64,000 bases of DNA from positions 268,925 to 332,924 of the forward strand of contig DATETJ010000009.1 in assembly GCA_035283685.1 (NCBI GenBank), given 5' to 3'. Below the pieces are notes generated by a model. The model saw nothing but the letters and a program-made list of their open reading frames with translations. It had not been told where the DNA came from and ran no database searches. Numbering within the stretch: position 1 is the first letter of the stretch; each line of letters opens with the position of its first letter. Of the stretch, positions 24,707 through 32,732 are shown piece by piece. Both the position numbers and the translations under genes were made by a program. The DNA is from Candidatus Bathyarchaeia archaeon (GTDB taxonomy: Archaea; Thermoproteota; Bathyarchaeia; Bathyarchaeales; Bathyarchaeaceae).

Positions 24707-25057
24707 CTAATATAGAGTCTTCTCGCTCATTTTGACTCCGTCGTTCTCTATTGGTACGCCTTCTCTCTCGACGAGCTTTCTTCTTGAAGCCGCGGCTTTC
24801 TTTTCCCCTCCGAATCTTCCGTCGGATCTAACAACGCGGTGGCACGGAACGACGGGATGCAGAGGGTTCTTGTGCAAAGCGTTTGCGGCAGCCCGGTAGG
24901 CACGAGGCTTTCCAATTTTCTCCGCTATCCTTTTGTAAGTGCTGACCTTTCCACTTGGAATCCTAAACGTTGCAACTAAGACCTTTCTTTCGAACTCAGT
25001 TTTGTCGGATAAGAAACGAATCACATCTTCCTCTGTTCTAACCTCTTCCTTTTTCAT
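24707..25057 (-). CDS. ogt: Methylated-DNA-protein cysteine methyltransferase, single-domain
   Basis: The 116-aa protein consists mainly of the DNA-binding/active-site domain: FRIPSGKVSTYKRIAEKIGK, then AVANALHKN-like AAANALHKNPLHPVVPCHRV with the acceptor cysteine (Cys72) in PCHRV, and a following DGRFGGE. It removes alkyl groups from O6-guanine irreversibly. The N-terminal ribonuclease-like domain of larger Ogt proteins is absent; short forms exist in archaea. A GGAG site precedes the ATG. An alkyltransferase-like (ATL) protein is excluded because Cys is present. Confidence 0.9.
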   Translation of the reverse strand: MKKEEVRTEEDVIRFLSDKTEFERKVLVATFRIPSGKVSTYKRIAEKIGKPRAYRAAANALHKNPLHPVVPCHRVVRSDGRFGGEKKAAASRRKLVEREGVPIENDGVKMSEKTLY

Positions 25058-25153
25058 TGGTGCTCTCCTCAGTCAGCGCAGGCTGATTGAACATCTCAAG
25101 CGAAGTACAGGAATTTTAAGCTTTCACTACACATTACAAAAGGAGTAAATTGC

Positions 25154-25561
25154 CTATGCTCTTTTGTGCCTAGCTGATTTGACTTTCTTTCCGATTAGTT
25201 CGATCCAGACACCGTCCGGGTCTTTGACAAATGCTAGTGTGTAGCCTCTTTCGTCCCATGGTTCGATGGCTGACGTTGCGCCGCCGGCGAGTACTTTGGG
25301 GTAGCTTTTCCGAACGTCTTCGCACCAGAATGCTAGGTGGTCTAGCTCTGAGCCTTCAGCGTATTCTTCGTGGTGTTTGGCGCCCTGTGGGTAGTAGTTG
25401 AGTTCCAGTTCCTGTGGGGAGTTGTCACCTTTCAGCTGGACGTATTCGCCGCCTGCTTGCATGGTTCCTCGGTGTATGACTTTCATGCCCATGGTTTTGG
25501 TGTAGAAGTTGATTGAACGTTTCATGTCTCTGACGCGTATTCCAGTGTACTTGAACCACAT
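25154..25561 (-). CDS. VOC superfamily protein (glyoxalase/lyase-like)
   Basis: The 135-aa product has the vicinal-oxygen-chelate repeat pattern: FKYTGIRVRDMKRSINFYTK at the start, then ELELNYYP, LDHLAFWCEDV and FVKDPDGVWIELIGK at the end. His and Glu metal ligands are consistent with a lactoylglutathione-lyase-like fold. Methylglyoxal is a possible substrate, since a methylglyoxal synthase gene occurs at 35576, but no specificity can be assigned. Confidence 0.85.
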   Translation of the reverse strand: MWFKYTGIRVRDMKRSINFYTKTMGMKVIHRGTMQAGGEYVQLKGDNSPQELELNYYPQGAKHHEEYAEGSELDHLAFWCEDVRKSYPKVLAGGATSAIEPWDERGYTLAFVKDPDGVWIELIGKKVKSARHKRA

Positions 25562-25617
25562 TTCAAACCACGCAAGGTTTTTGCGCCTAATGTTTCTAAT
25601 AAACCCTCACATGCCAC

Positions 25618-25731
25618 CTGTGGGAAAAGCGGCTCAATTCGAACCGAGTCAGCTTTTTGCTATGACCCTTTTTGGGTGCAAGTGCGCATGTGCGCTGTTG
25701 ACTCAAGGTTCGTGAAGCTGCTTTTCCACAG
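25618..25731. repeat. Long imperfect inverted repeat (possible structured RNA or element relic)
   Basis: The left arm begins CTGTGGGAAAAGCGGCT (25618-25634) and continues to about 25651. The right arm ends in AGCTGCTTTTCCACAG (25716-25731). Over about 33 bases the arms pair with few mismatches, including CGAACC and GAGTCA segments. The 46-base loop contains the palindrome GCGCATGTGCGC. A further partial copy (GTGGGAAAAAGCTTGAGTCA) lies at 25741-25760. The gap from 25562 to 25992 has no coding frame. It may be a structured RNA or the remnant of a mobile element. Confidence 0.5.
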
Positions 25732-25992
25732 ATGGTGCGCGTGGGAAAAAGCTTGAGTCAGTATATGATGCGCATGTTTAAGCGAGCTTAAGAGTTGTGG
25801 GACACCTACACGGGGTTTCTTGCTACGCGTCCGGGTCCATTTTGACCTCGTTTACGGATGGTTTCAGTATTGAGAGAGCTAGGGTGATTTGTCAAATGTA
25901 CATTCAAGCTGGGTTCACTTAGTTGTGGTTCATAAATCTATAATCTCACTTTCAACGTAAAACGGCTATAGTGGGTGGAAGGGCAGTAGGCT

Positions 25993-26229
25993 ATGGTTGA
26001 CGCGGCTTTGATAGTCTTTCTTTCATTGTTCTTTGTTATTGGCTTGCCTATGGTTTTCGTTATTATTTATTTCTTGAAGGTTCATAAGCCGTTGGAGCAG
26101 GCGCGGATCGCAACTCCTCGGGAAGTTATTGTCAAAGAAGTGGTTATGGTGCCTTGCCAATATTGCGGCGGGCTTATGCCTACGACAGCGACAAGATGCC
26201 CTAATTGTCAAGCTCCAAGGAAAACGTGA
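25993..26229 (+). CDS. Small membrane protein with zinc ribbon
   Basis: The 78-aa protein has one N-terminal transmembrane helix (about residues 5-28, LIVFLSLFFVIGLPMVFVII) and a cytosolic tail ending in a two-CxxC zinc ribbon (VPCQYCGGLMP, CPNCQAP). The KEVVMVPCQYCGGL stretch closely matches KEVVIVPCQYCGGL in the broken gene at 36352. These are therefore members of a local family. Function is unknown. Confidence 0.7.
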   Translation: MVDAALIVFLSLFFVIGLPMVFVIIYFLKVHKPLEQARIATPREVIVKEVVMVPCQYCGGLMPTTATRCPNCQAPRKT

Positions 26230-26337
26230 CAAGCTCTTCCGTTCTCAAGCGGCCGATTGTGTTGTTTTTTCTGTCTTTTGGCTCCAGAAGTTTTTTATAG
26301 TGTTTCTGATGATAACCGTCAGCTTAAAGGTGAAAGA

Positions 26338-27303
26338 ATGAAAAAACCTATTGTGATGCTTTTGTGTTTCGCTTTGATCTCAGCGATTTCGGTGGCCATG
26401 ATAAAGCCTGCTGGAGCGGAGTTCACGTTTGGTCAGTGGCTGGCGCCTTATGCTGATATCGACGGAAGTCGAGTGGCGTATAGACACGGTGCAACGGCTT
26501 CAGCGATGGTGGGTTACGTCAATGATGTGTCTCCTACAATCTTGATGAATGTTTCCAAGATAGTCTTCGAGTTCTATTCGTTGGGTATAAACAAGACTTT
26601 GGATCTCTCGGCGAGTCCAGTTCAGTTGCAGCATGACCAGGTGGGGACTTTCACGTTGAGCTTCACTGCTGATGTTGCTGAGTTTCCTCCTGGGAGCTCG
26701 TGGGACTTTGATTTGATTATTGAGTGGGTCAATGCTACATCTGGTCCTATGAAGATCGTTGGCTATGAGCTGTGGCAGAGAGAGTGGCTTGGCATGGAGC
26801 GGTTTGAAGTGTTCCCTGCTGCTCAAGTGGATGCTTTGGATAGTCTTCAGAAATACGAGGCGTACGAGGATTATTACTGGTGGTACAGTTGGGAGAGCAT
26901 TGCTGCGCAGGAGAAGGCAACTTTGGCCGTGGTGGAGAAAGGTTTAGGTGACACGTACTACGATCGTGGAGACTATGCTTCAGCTTTGGCGAAGTACAAT
27001 TTGGCTAATACTTTGTGGGAGGAAGCGATTGCGGCTGAGGAAGTTTGGAGGACTAAGATGGAAACTGCTGATTTGAATATCTCTTTGACTGAGGCATCTG
27101 CTAACGCTAAGATGGCGGATGCGGCTGTGATTGAGGCAAACGCGGCTCTGTTGGAGGCAAACGCTACCAAACTTCAGGCTGAGGCAGCGTGGACCAACGC
27201 TAACGGATGGCTTTTCATCGGCATGGGCTTTGCTCTCGGCTTTTCTTTGATGGGCGTAGGCACTGTTATCTACGCGCTGAGGAAACCAAAAGCGCCAACC
27301 TGA
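26338..27303 (+). CDS. Exported, membrane-anchored protein with helical repeat region
   Basis: The start at 26338 (SD AAGGTGA) gives a clear signal peptide (KKPIVMLLCFALISAISVAM, cleavage near AGAE). An extracellular beta-rich domain (about 30-150) precedes an alpha-helical region resembling a TPR unit (YYDRGDYASALAKYNLANTL) with Ala-rich coiled coil (ANAKMADAAVIEANAALLEA). A C-terminal transmembrane helix and short basic tail (LRKPK) follow. It is likely a surface protein. The track start at 26257 adds residues before the signal peptide and is rejected. Confidence 0.72.
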   Translation: MKKPIVMLLCFALISAISVAMIKPAGAEFTFGQWLAPYADIDGSRVAYRHGATASAMVGYVNDVSPTILMNVSKIVFEFYSLGINKTLDLSASPVQLQHDQVGTFTLSFTADVAEFPPGSSWDFDLIIEWVNATSGPMKIVGYELWQREWLGMERFEVFPAAQVDALDSLQKYEAYEDYYWWYSWESIAAQEKATLAVVEKGLGDTYYDRGDYASALAKYNLANTLWEEAIAAEEVWRTKMETADLNISLTEASANAKMADAAVIEANAALLEANATKLQAEAAWTNANGWLFIGMGFALGFSLMGVGTVIYALRKPKAPT

Positions 27304-27315
27304 ACGCGTTGAAGA

Positions 27316-27356
27316 GCGCACGTGTGAGTGCGCGTTTCTCTCTTTCTTTTTTTTGT
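27316..27356 (+). terminator. Hairpin plus poly-T terminator
   Basis: A perfect 6-bp stem GCGCAC (27316-27321) / GTGCGC (27328-27333) is followed by TTTCTCTCTTTCTTTTTTTT up to about 27354. It stands directly after the exported-protein gene and looks like a hairpin-assisted terminator. Confidence 0.55.
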
Positions 27357-27495
27357 TTGCGAAGTTGTGGCAATGTAGGGTTTAGAGGGCTGAGGCTGCG
27401 TGCGTGTTAGTGTTGACGTTGTCTTAGAAACACTAACAACTGCGTGCTCGTGGAAATGTTAAAGTTGTCATTGTGTGTAGGCTTTGTGAGGCGCG

Positions 27496-28293
27496 ATGAG
27501 AAAGCGAGTTTTAGCCGGTGTACTAGTTGTCATAATGGTACTTGTGTTTGGCGCTGTTGCATTTGTTTTGCTGACGAATGGTCCTGAAAATCCTGTGCCG
27601 CTGCACTATGCTTTTGATATCGTTAATGTGTATCCTCATGACGCCGGTGCTTTTACGCAGGGGCTTGTGTTTGAGGATGGTTTTTTGTATGAGGGCACGG
27701 GGCTTTATGGTCAGTCGTCGCTTCGCCGTGTTGAGTTGGAGACTGGTGAGGTTTTGCAGGTTTACAATTTAGGGAGGGAGTTTTTTGGTGAGGGTGTTAC
27801 GGTTTTTGGTGACCGGGTTATTCAGTTGACTTGGCGGTCTAACAAGGGCTTTGTTTATGATAAGTATTCTTTTGATTTGTTGCAGGAGTTCTCTTATCCT
27901 ACGGAAGGCTGGGGAATCACGCATGATGGTGGTCGGTTGATTATGAGTGATGGGTCTGCGACTTTGTATTTTTTGGATCCTGTGACGTTTGAGGGTGTTG
28001 GGCAGGTTGAGGTTCGTGATCCTGAAGCTGGTTCTGTGGCTAGGCTTAATGAGCTTGAGTACATCGAGGGGTATGTGTATGCTAACGTTTGGCAGGAAGA
28101 GAGAATAGCTGTAATTGATCCTCAAAGTGGGCAAGTCGTGAAGTGGATAGACTTAACTGGTTTACGAGACTTGCAGAGTCCGGGTGCGGATGTGCTTAAT
28201 GGAATCGCTTATGATGCTGTGGGAGACAGGCTTTTTGTAACCGGTAAAAGATGGTCTCAGCTTTATGAGATCAAGTTGACCCCTTCACAGTAG
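27496..28293 (+). CDS. Glutaminyl-peptide cyclotransferase (plant-type beta-propeller)
   Basis: The 265-aa product has an N-terminal hydrophobic segment (about residues 5-27) that is a signal peptide or anchor. The glutaminyl-cyclase family propeller follows: IVNVYPHDAGAFTQGLVFED, then GFLYEGTGLYGQSSLR, FGEGVTVFGDRVIQLTW, TEGWGITHDGGRLIMSDGS and LNELEYIEGYVYANVW. GKRWSQLYEIKL closes the fold. The enzyme makes N-terminal pyroglutamate on exported peptides. The coding strand is unusually T/G-rich. It fits the surrounding exported-protein genes, but no partner is evident. Confidence 0.88.
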   Translation: MRKRVLAGVLVVIMVLVFGAVAFVLLTNGPENPVPLHYAFDIVNVYPHDAGAFTQGLVFEDGFLYEGTGLYGQSSLRRVELETGEVLQVYNLGREFFGEGVTVFGDRVIQLTWRSNKGFVYDKYSFDLLQEFSYPTEGWGITHDGGRLIMSDGSATLYFLDPVTFEGVGQVEVRDPEAGSVARLNELEYIEGYVYANVWQEERIAVIDPQSGQVVKWIDLTGLRDLQSPGADVLNGIAYDAVGDRLFVTGKRWSQLYEIKLTPSQ

Positions 28294-28405
28294 TAGCCGA
28301 ACCTCAACGTTAATTGTGGTGCGCGGCTCGTTGATTATGGATATTTACTTTGGCTTCATAACGCATTTGTCCCTTAGGAAGTATGTGTCTGTTTTTTGTG
28401 GAAGT

Positions 28406-28543
28406 ATGAGTGAGGGGATTGAGCAGCTTAAGCGTAAGGTGGCTAGTCTTAAGAAGGAGTCTGAGGAGCTTCAGCGTTATAGGCGGGATATTGATTGGCT
28501 TAAGACGTTGCAGAGGAAGCTGGTCCGAGATGGTTTTGATTAG
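28406..28543 (+). CDS. Small coiled-coil protein, 45 aa
   Basis: From ATG 28406 the frame encodes MSEGIEQLKRKVASLKKESE followed by a charged helical tail (QRYRRDIDWLKTLQRKLV). This is one continuous amphipathic helix. The longer frame from 28316 adds residues without coding character. No SD with good spacing is visible, although GGAAG lies directly before the ATG. Function is unknown. Confidence 0.45.
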   Translation: MSEGIEQLKRKVASLKKESEELQRYRRDIDWLKTLQRKLVRDGFD

Positions 28544-28631
28544 AAGTATGGCGTATTTGTAGTTTTTTTGGGCGTGTTTTTGAGAGGTTATTTATATGGG
28601 TTAAGTGATAACAATCGTTTAGTGTGAGAAA

Positions 28632-28838
28632 ATGGTACACGGTTTAACTGATAAGCAGGTTGTTGAACTGTCTGATAGTGTTGGAAAAATGCTTGTAACG
28701 GAACTTGAATCAGAAGCTGTGAAGAACAAGGTCAAGAAGCTGGTCTCGGATTACGTTAAGAAGAACAAGCTAGATGTCAATGCTGCAGGTTTGTCGGATA
28801 AGTTGCATTGGCACGTTCAGGTTCTGCTCAAGAAATAG
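28632..28838 (+). CDS. Small basic helical protein, 68 aa
   Basis: The product (MVHGLTDKQVVELSDSVGKM ... VKNKVKKLVSDYVKKNKLDV) is helical and Lys-rich without membrane segments. A TATA-like TTTATATGG box at about 28590 stands about 40 bases upstream of the ATG, consistent with a short or absent leader. I do not recognise the family. It may bind nucleic acids, judging only by charge. Confidence 0.55.
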   Translation: MVHGLTDKQVVELSDSVGKMLVTELESEAVKNKVKKLVSDYVKKNKLDVNAAGLSDKLHWHVQVLLKK

Positions 28839-28965
28839 CCTAGTTACTCCCGTTTCGGCTGCAAACAAGCAAGATTTCACTCAACGAGTCGTAGTGGTAA
28901 ATCTCGTTTTTAGCGTGCGCCAACATTCTGTTTCTAGGGGGTTCGAGCATGTGCCTGCGGAAAAA

Positions 28966-29204
28966 CAAATTTCAAAAGAAGAAGGGGATAAGCCTCTTAT
29001 ACCTTCTTCTACTCTGGGTTGGACAGTTGTAGTTGAACAGGCAAACGCAGACTTGTCTGTGGCTCTGTGGCTGTGTTGATGTGTGGGTTGGGGGCTGTTT
29101 TTGTTCATGTGTTATTAATTTCGGTTTAGAACAAGTAATAGTAACTTCTGGGATGTTGAGGGTTTGGGGTTTTCCTGGACTAGTCTGCGTTGCGTAGTGT
29201 TGGT
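28966..29204 (+). repeat. Dispersed repeat, copy A (GAAGAAGG/CCTTCTTC hairpin element)
   Basis: The copy opens with AAATTTCAAAAGAAGAAGGG. A hairpin GAAGAAGG (28978-28985) / CCTTCTTC (29002-29009) encloses a 16-base loop. Shared text follows: TTGTAGTTGAACAGGCAAACG at about 29026-29046 and ATTAATTTCGGTTTAGAACA from about 29113. It then reads AGTCTGCGTTGCGT at about 29182. Related text is found at 29900, 32066 and 33350, all in the same orientation. It has no coding frame and fills the 440-base gap before the MEDS gene. Confidence 0.6.
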
Positions 29205-29280
29205 CTTGATTTGTGGTTCACATTTTCTTTATAGCTGCTATTAGAGTGGAGTGTAATTGCACTGAAGGATGATTTGCGGA

Positions 29281-29883
29281 ATGGAGAAGGAAGCTGTGTT
29301 GGATTTGGTGCCGCAGTTGAAGCCCACGGATCATGCCATCATGTTCTATGAATATCCTGAGGACAAGTATCGTGTGCTTTTTGATTATTTGAAGGCTGGT
29401 TTGGATTCGCAGGAAGCTGTAGCCTACGTTGCCGGCATTGATGAGACGCCGAGCCAAGTCAGAAATCTTATGCAGAAGCGTGGAATTGATGCGGACCTGT
29501 GTGAGAAGAAGGGTATGTTGCAGATAATGAGTTACAAGGACTGGTACCTTATCGGTGGCGAGTTCAATGTGCAGAGGACGATTGCTCTTTGGGCTAGGCT
29601 TCTCGGCGATGCGTTAGCTGACGGCTTTAAGGGCTTGAGAGTGGCAGGTGACACTACATGGTTTTTCAAATGTGACATGAAAGAGAAGCTGTTGGAATAT
29701 GAGAATTCATTGCACAGGGTTCTTGACGTGCCGTTGATTGCCATATGTGCTTACAGCTTGCCCGTTCTTATGCAGCAGGATCAGGTTCAACTTGTTGTTG
29801 ACTTGATCAAGGCTCACAACAACGTCATATTCCTAGGGTCACAAGCAGGACTGGTTAAGGCGCGGGAAATCAGCAATCTTTGA
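29281..29883 (+). CDS. MEDS-domain (DcmR-like sensory) protein
   Basis: The protein of about 200 aa matches the MEDS sensory domain found in methanogens and methylotroph DcmR proteins: DHAIMFYEYPEDKYRVLFDY, then LKAGLDSQEAVAYVAG, RVAGDTTWFFKCDMKEKLLE with YE, and LIAICAYSLPVL. The fold is a degenerate RecA-like domain without a P-loop. No kinase or HTH domain is attached, so it would signal through partners. ATG 29281 is preferred over 29269 because GAAGG then has workable spacing. Dispersed repeat copies flank it on both sides. Confidence 0.78.
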   Translation: MEKEAVLDLVPQLKPTDHAIMFYEYPEDKYRVLFDYLKAGLDSQEAVAYVAGIDETPSQVRNLMQKRGIDADLCEKKGMLQIMSYKDWYLIGGEFNVQRTIALWARLLGDALADGFKGLRVAGDTTWFFKCDMKEKLLEYENSLHRVLDVPLIAICAYSLPVLMQQDQVQLVVDLIKAHNNVIFLGSQAGLVKAREISNL

Positions 29884-29899
29884 CCTTACTGAACGGTAC

Positions 29900-30225
29900 A
29901 TTGTCGAAGAAGAAGGAAGCCTTTCCCTTAAGGTCTTCTTCTACCTTGTCGAGATGGGTTGTGTGGCTGTGACTGTATGGATGTCGTCGTCAGTCTGTTC
30001 CCAGTGACATCAACGAGTCTGGACGTTGTGCTTTCGGGTCTGTTTGGGTTTCTGTATGATGCTCTGGGTTCTATTCGTGCGCTGTTTTGCGTCAGGTTTT
30101 GTCACGGTTCAGGTGGGTTTTGTCAAGGACGGCGTGTGGGGCTGGTTTCTTTTTGGATGTTATTAACTTCGGCTTAGAACAAGTAATAATACCGAGCGGT
30201 CTATGTTCGCAAGCGCAGTCTGCGT
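29900..30225 (+). repeat. Dispersed repeat, copy B
   Basis: The hairpin GAAGAAGAAGG (29906-29916) / TCTTCTTC (29934-29941) begins 23 bases after the MEDS gene. Text shared with copy D is GTCGTCGTCAG at about 29982 with GTGACATCAACG shortly after. The 3' part TATTAACTTCGGCTTAGAAC (30161-30180), AAGTAATAATACCGAG and AGTCTGCGTTACGT (to about 30220) matches copies A and D. This is the longest copy. It occupies the whole 400-base gap to the next gene. Confidence 0.6.
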
Positions 30226-30287
30226 TACGTGTTTGTTAATTATGTTTCTTGGGGCGTGTCTTTTATTCTGAGGGCTTCTTGTTGTAG

Positions 30288-30632
30288 TTGAGGTTGATTG
30301 GTGTGTTTTTGCGGCGTAGGAAGCGGTTGGAAGTTGATTTAAACGGGTTGGAGTCGGTTGAAGGAGAGTCTTTGTGTGGTTTTCTGCGTTCTGGTCTTGG
30401 TGTTGACGTTGTTTTGAGTGGTGGTAAGGTGTTCGTTGATTCTGGGCAGGTGTCGTCGGAGGAGTTGAAGCGATTAGTGAACAAGTTTGTTTACCGCAGA
30501 AATTTGAATCGAAGGTATTGGGTCGCGTTAGAGGGCGAGGTTGTTAAGGTTACGTTGCTTGAGAAGGCTAAGAAGCAAGAGAAGCGGAGGAGAGAAGGCA
30601 CTCCGCCTTCGACGATATCACATGGATGGTAA
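30288..30632 (+). CDS. Basic protein with eL22-like pattern, tentative
   Basis: The 114-aa product carries a conserved-looking stretch VSSEELKRLVNKFVYRRNLN followed by RRYWVALEGEVVKV. This resembles the [20 protein letters not shown]-type core of ribosomal protein eL22. An Arg/Lys tail (KAKKQEKRRREG) ends in TPPSTISHGW. A second protein at 46307 shows the same pattern. It starts with TTG 30288, or another TTG/GTG shortly after; the true start is uncertain. Homology to eL22 needs a profile comparison. Confidence 0.55.
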   Translation: MRLIGVFLRRRKRLEVDLNGLESVEGESLCGFLRSGLGVDVVLSGGKVFVDSGQVSSEELKRLVNKFVYRRNLNRRYWVALEGEVVKVTLLEKAKKQEKRRREGTPPSTISHGW

Positions 30633-30657
30633 GCAGGCGAATAAAGACAGTGAAGTG

Positions 30658-31893
30658 TCATAGTCCGCGTTCAGAGAAAGCGGTTTCCGTTACTTTTTTG
30701 GCGAGTGCTTTCGCTTTTTCCAGGTCTTCCTGTGTGGGGCTTCCTAGAACTGTGATTGGTTTTCCTACGAGTCTGAAGCCTATTGTGACAAGCTGTTCCG
30801 CTAGTTTTCTTGTGGCTTCGCCGCTCCAACTGTAGCTTCCGAAGACTCCTACATGTCGGTCTGAGAGTTTTTTTAGTTCTAGGAGGTTTATGAATTGTTT
30901 TACTTTGGGGAATATTTCGTGTTCGTATGTTGGGGAGCCGATCATCAGGGCGGGCGCGTCCAGTACTTCGGTCAATACGTCAACGGGCACTTGGTGTGAA
31001 AGATCAAAGGCGACTGCTTGACCCTTGGCTTCTTCGATGCCTTCGGTTATGGCTTTGACTAGTTTGGCGGTCATTCCGTACATGGAGCCTGAGGCTATGA
31101 CCACTTTTCGGGTGTAGTCGGGTCTGCTCCATGAGGTCCATGTGTTCATGATTCTTTTGGCGTTGACGGTGTAGACTGGGCCGTGGCTTGGAGCTAGGAT
31201 TTTTGGTTCGATTTTCATGTCTTGGAGTTTTTTTGTGGCTTTGAGGATCCATTCTCTTTGTCCGCTGAAGACGCCTGCGAAGTATTTTTTTGAGGCGTTG
31301 TGCATGTATTCGTTGATGTTTTTGATGTCGGTTTCCATGATTGAGCCGTTGGGGAGCCGTTTGAATGAGCCGAATGTGTCGCAGGTGAATAATATGTTGT
31401 TCTCGATTAGGTGGGTGGTCATGGTTTCTGGCCAGTGGAGCCATGGTGTTTGGATGAATCTGAGGGTTTTGCCGCCTAGGTTGATGGTTAGGTTGTCGCT
31501 TTTAGTGAGGATGGTTTTGGGTTCTGTGTGGTAGTAGTGTTTGAGTAGGTTTAATGCCATGGGTGTGAGGACTACTTGCGCGTTGGGTGCGGTTTCTAGG
31601 ATTCGGGGCAAGGCGCCTGTGTGGTCTGGTTCCATGTGGTTGAGGATTATGTAATCGACGTTTGAAGGGTTGATTAAGTGTTTGATTTTTTCTAGGTGCT
31701 CCTCGGCGTAGAGGTTGAGTACTGAGTCGATGAGTGCGGTTTTTTCGGAGCCTAGGATTAGGTAGGAGTTGAGGGAGACGCCTTCGGGGATTTCCCAGAG
31801 TCCCTCGAACAGTTCTATTTGTTCATCGTTGATTCCTACCCAGTGGACATCGGGGGCGATTTTTAGGGGTTCAGTGTTTGGCGTGTTGGTCAA
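30658..31893 (-). CDS. fprA: Flavodiiron protein (FprA-type A flavoprotein)
   Basis: The 411-aa protein has an N-terminal metallo-beta-lactamase-like diiron domain with HMEPDHTG (His86, Glu88, Asp90, His91), TPWLHWPETM and CDTFGSF. The C-terminal flavodoxin domain has VVIASGSMYGMTAKLVKAI and GSPTYEHEIFP. Such enzymes reduce O2 or NO in anaerobes; archaeal forms may use F420H2. It starts with TTG 31893, close behind GGAG. Although it is on the minus strand, its sense strand is A/C-rich, the reverse of its plus-strand neighbours. Confidence 0.95.
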   Translation of the reverse strand: MTNTPNTEPLKIAPDVHWVGINDEQIELFEGLWEIPEGVSLNSYLILGSEKTALIDSVLNLYAEEHLEKIKHLINPSNVDYIILNHMEPDHTGALPRILETAPNAQVVLTPMALNLLKHYYHTEPKTILTKSDNLTINLGGKTLRFIQTPWLHWPETMTTHLIENNILFTCDTFGSFKRLPNGSIMETDIKNINEYMHNASKKYFAGVFSGQREWILKATKKLQDMKIEPKILAPSHGPVYTVNAKRIMNTWTSWSRPDYTRKVVIASGSMYGMTAKLVKAITEGIEEAKGQAVAFDLSHQVPVDVLTEVLDAPALMIGSPTYEHEIFPKVKQFINLLELKKLSDRHVGVFGSYSWSGEATRKLAEQLVTIGFRLVGKPITVLGSPTQEDLEKAKALAKKVTETAFSERGL

Positions 31894-32065
31894 ACTCCTG
31901 GGAGTTGAATAGGGAGTAACGGGTCGGGGTTAGTGGACTTAATTCTTTTGGTTTTTTTAGAGTTGTGTCATGTTTCAGCTGGGTTGAGGCTTTGAGGTGG
32001 GGCAGTCGGGGTAGCTCTAGATGTTGTGGGGGTTGTTATGTTGCTTTTGACCGTTGCTGTCTTTG

Positions 32066-32160
32066 CGGGAAAAAGAGATTTCGGAAGAAGAAGGTGACAT
32101 ACTCTTAAGGTTTTCTTCTACCCTTGTTGCGGGCACGTTTTGCAGTTGAAGGTTGTGTGC
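32066..32160 (+). repeat. Dispersed repeat, copy C (short)
   Basis: GAGATTTCGGAAGAAGAAGG leads into a hairpin GAAGAAGAAGG (32084-32094) / TTTTCTTCTACCC (32111-32123), followed by a GCACGTTTTGCAGTTGAAGG segment that aligns with the GGACAGTTGTAGTTGAACAGG part of copy A. The 3' half seen in copies A, B and D is missing here. It lies in the 320-base gap between the flavodiiron gene and the membrane protein gene. Confidence 0.5.
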
Positions 32161-32212
32161 CTGTGGGCTGTGGGCGGTTTCGAAGTTGTTGTTGCCTTCA
32201 GTAGTTACAGTG

Positions 32213-32614
32213 TCACAACAACAACTCTTGGATGTTGGGGTGAATGGGTTCAGAAGTCGTGGTCTTTGCTGTGCGTTTGATTCTGTCTTTGAGGTAGAGG
32301 AGTGATGCGCAGATGAGTGCGTAGACTGCTGTGTCTGTGAGTATGCCTTGCCATATGAGTTGGTATTCTGTGTAGTGGCTTACGATGGGTCCGCAGCCGT
32401 ATTTGTAGACGCCTTCGATTGTGGTGAGCCATGGAGTTGGCAGACCGTAGCTGGTTTGTTTTAGTGGAACTTTGAAAATTGAGTATATGCATGGCTCTGC
32501 GCGTTGAGGGAAGACGAATTCGGACCTGTACAATGCTGATGCGAATGTTAGAAGGAATCCTAGGATTATTGGACCTATCAGGAATTTCCTGATCGTGGTT
32601 TTGTTTCTCAGCAT
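32213..32614 (-). CDS. Membrane protein with two helices, unknown
   Basis: The 133-aa product has an N-terminal helix (FLIGPIILGFLLTFASALY) and a second helix near residues 92-110 (WQGILTDTAVYALICASLLY). Between them lies a likely extracytoplasmic loop with two Cys (EPCIYSI, YGCGPI). The C-terminal tail is basic. The 3' end forms a perfect 11-bp inverted repeat with DNA just past the stop (AGTTGTTGTTG 32184-32194 / CAACAACAACT 32216-32226), possibly a terminator. A putative operator lies 49 bases upstream of its start. Confidence 0.65.
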   Translation of the reverse strand: MLRNKTTIRKFLIGPIILGFLLTFASALYRSEFVFPQRAEPCIYSIFKVPLKQTSYGLPTPWLTTIEGVYKYGCGPIVSHYTEYQLIWQGILTDTAVYALICASLLYLKDRIKRTAKTTTSEPIHPNIQELLL

Positions 32615-32662
32615 GCCAAGGTTACCATTGTGTTATGGGGCGAGATTGGGACTTAATTCCAT

Positions 32663-32694
32663 GCATTCGAACAGGGTGTTCTGCGATTCGTACA
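32663..32694 (-). promoter_or_regulatory. Shared upstream motif with GAACA-GGG-TGTTC palindrome, copy 1
   Basis: The 32-base text GCATTCGAACAGGGTGTTCT (first 20 bases) plus a GyATTCGTACA end recurs almost exactly at 34820. The core GAACAGGGTGTTC (32669-32681) is a perfect 5-bp inverted repeat. It stands 49 bases before the ATG of the minus-strand membrane gene at 32614 and next to an A/T-rich TTAATT box (32653-32658). Position and symmetry suggest a regulator-binding site. Confidence 0.55.
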
Positions 32695-32732
32695 GGTAGA
32701 ATTATCGTAGGGGTCGAGTGTCGATGCGGGTG

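Noticed and set aside
25618..25731. Inverted repeat read as a tRNA because of a GGTTCGAATT stretch
   Set aside because: No anticodon arm or acceptor stem can be built around the T-loop-like sequence.
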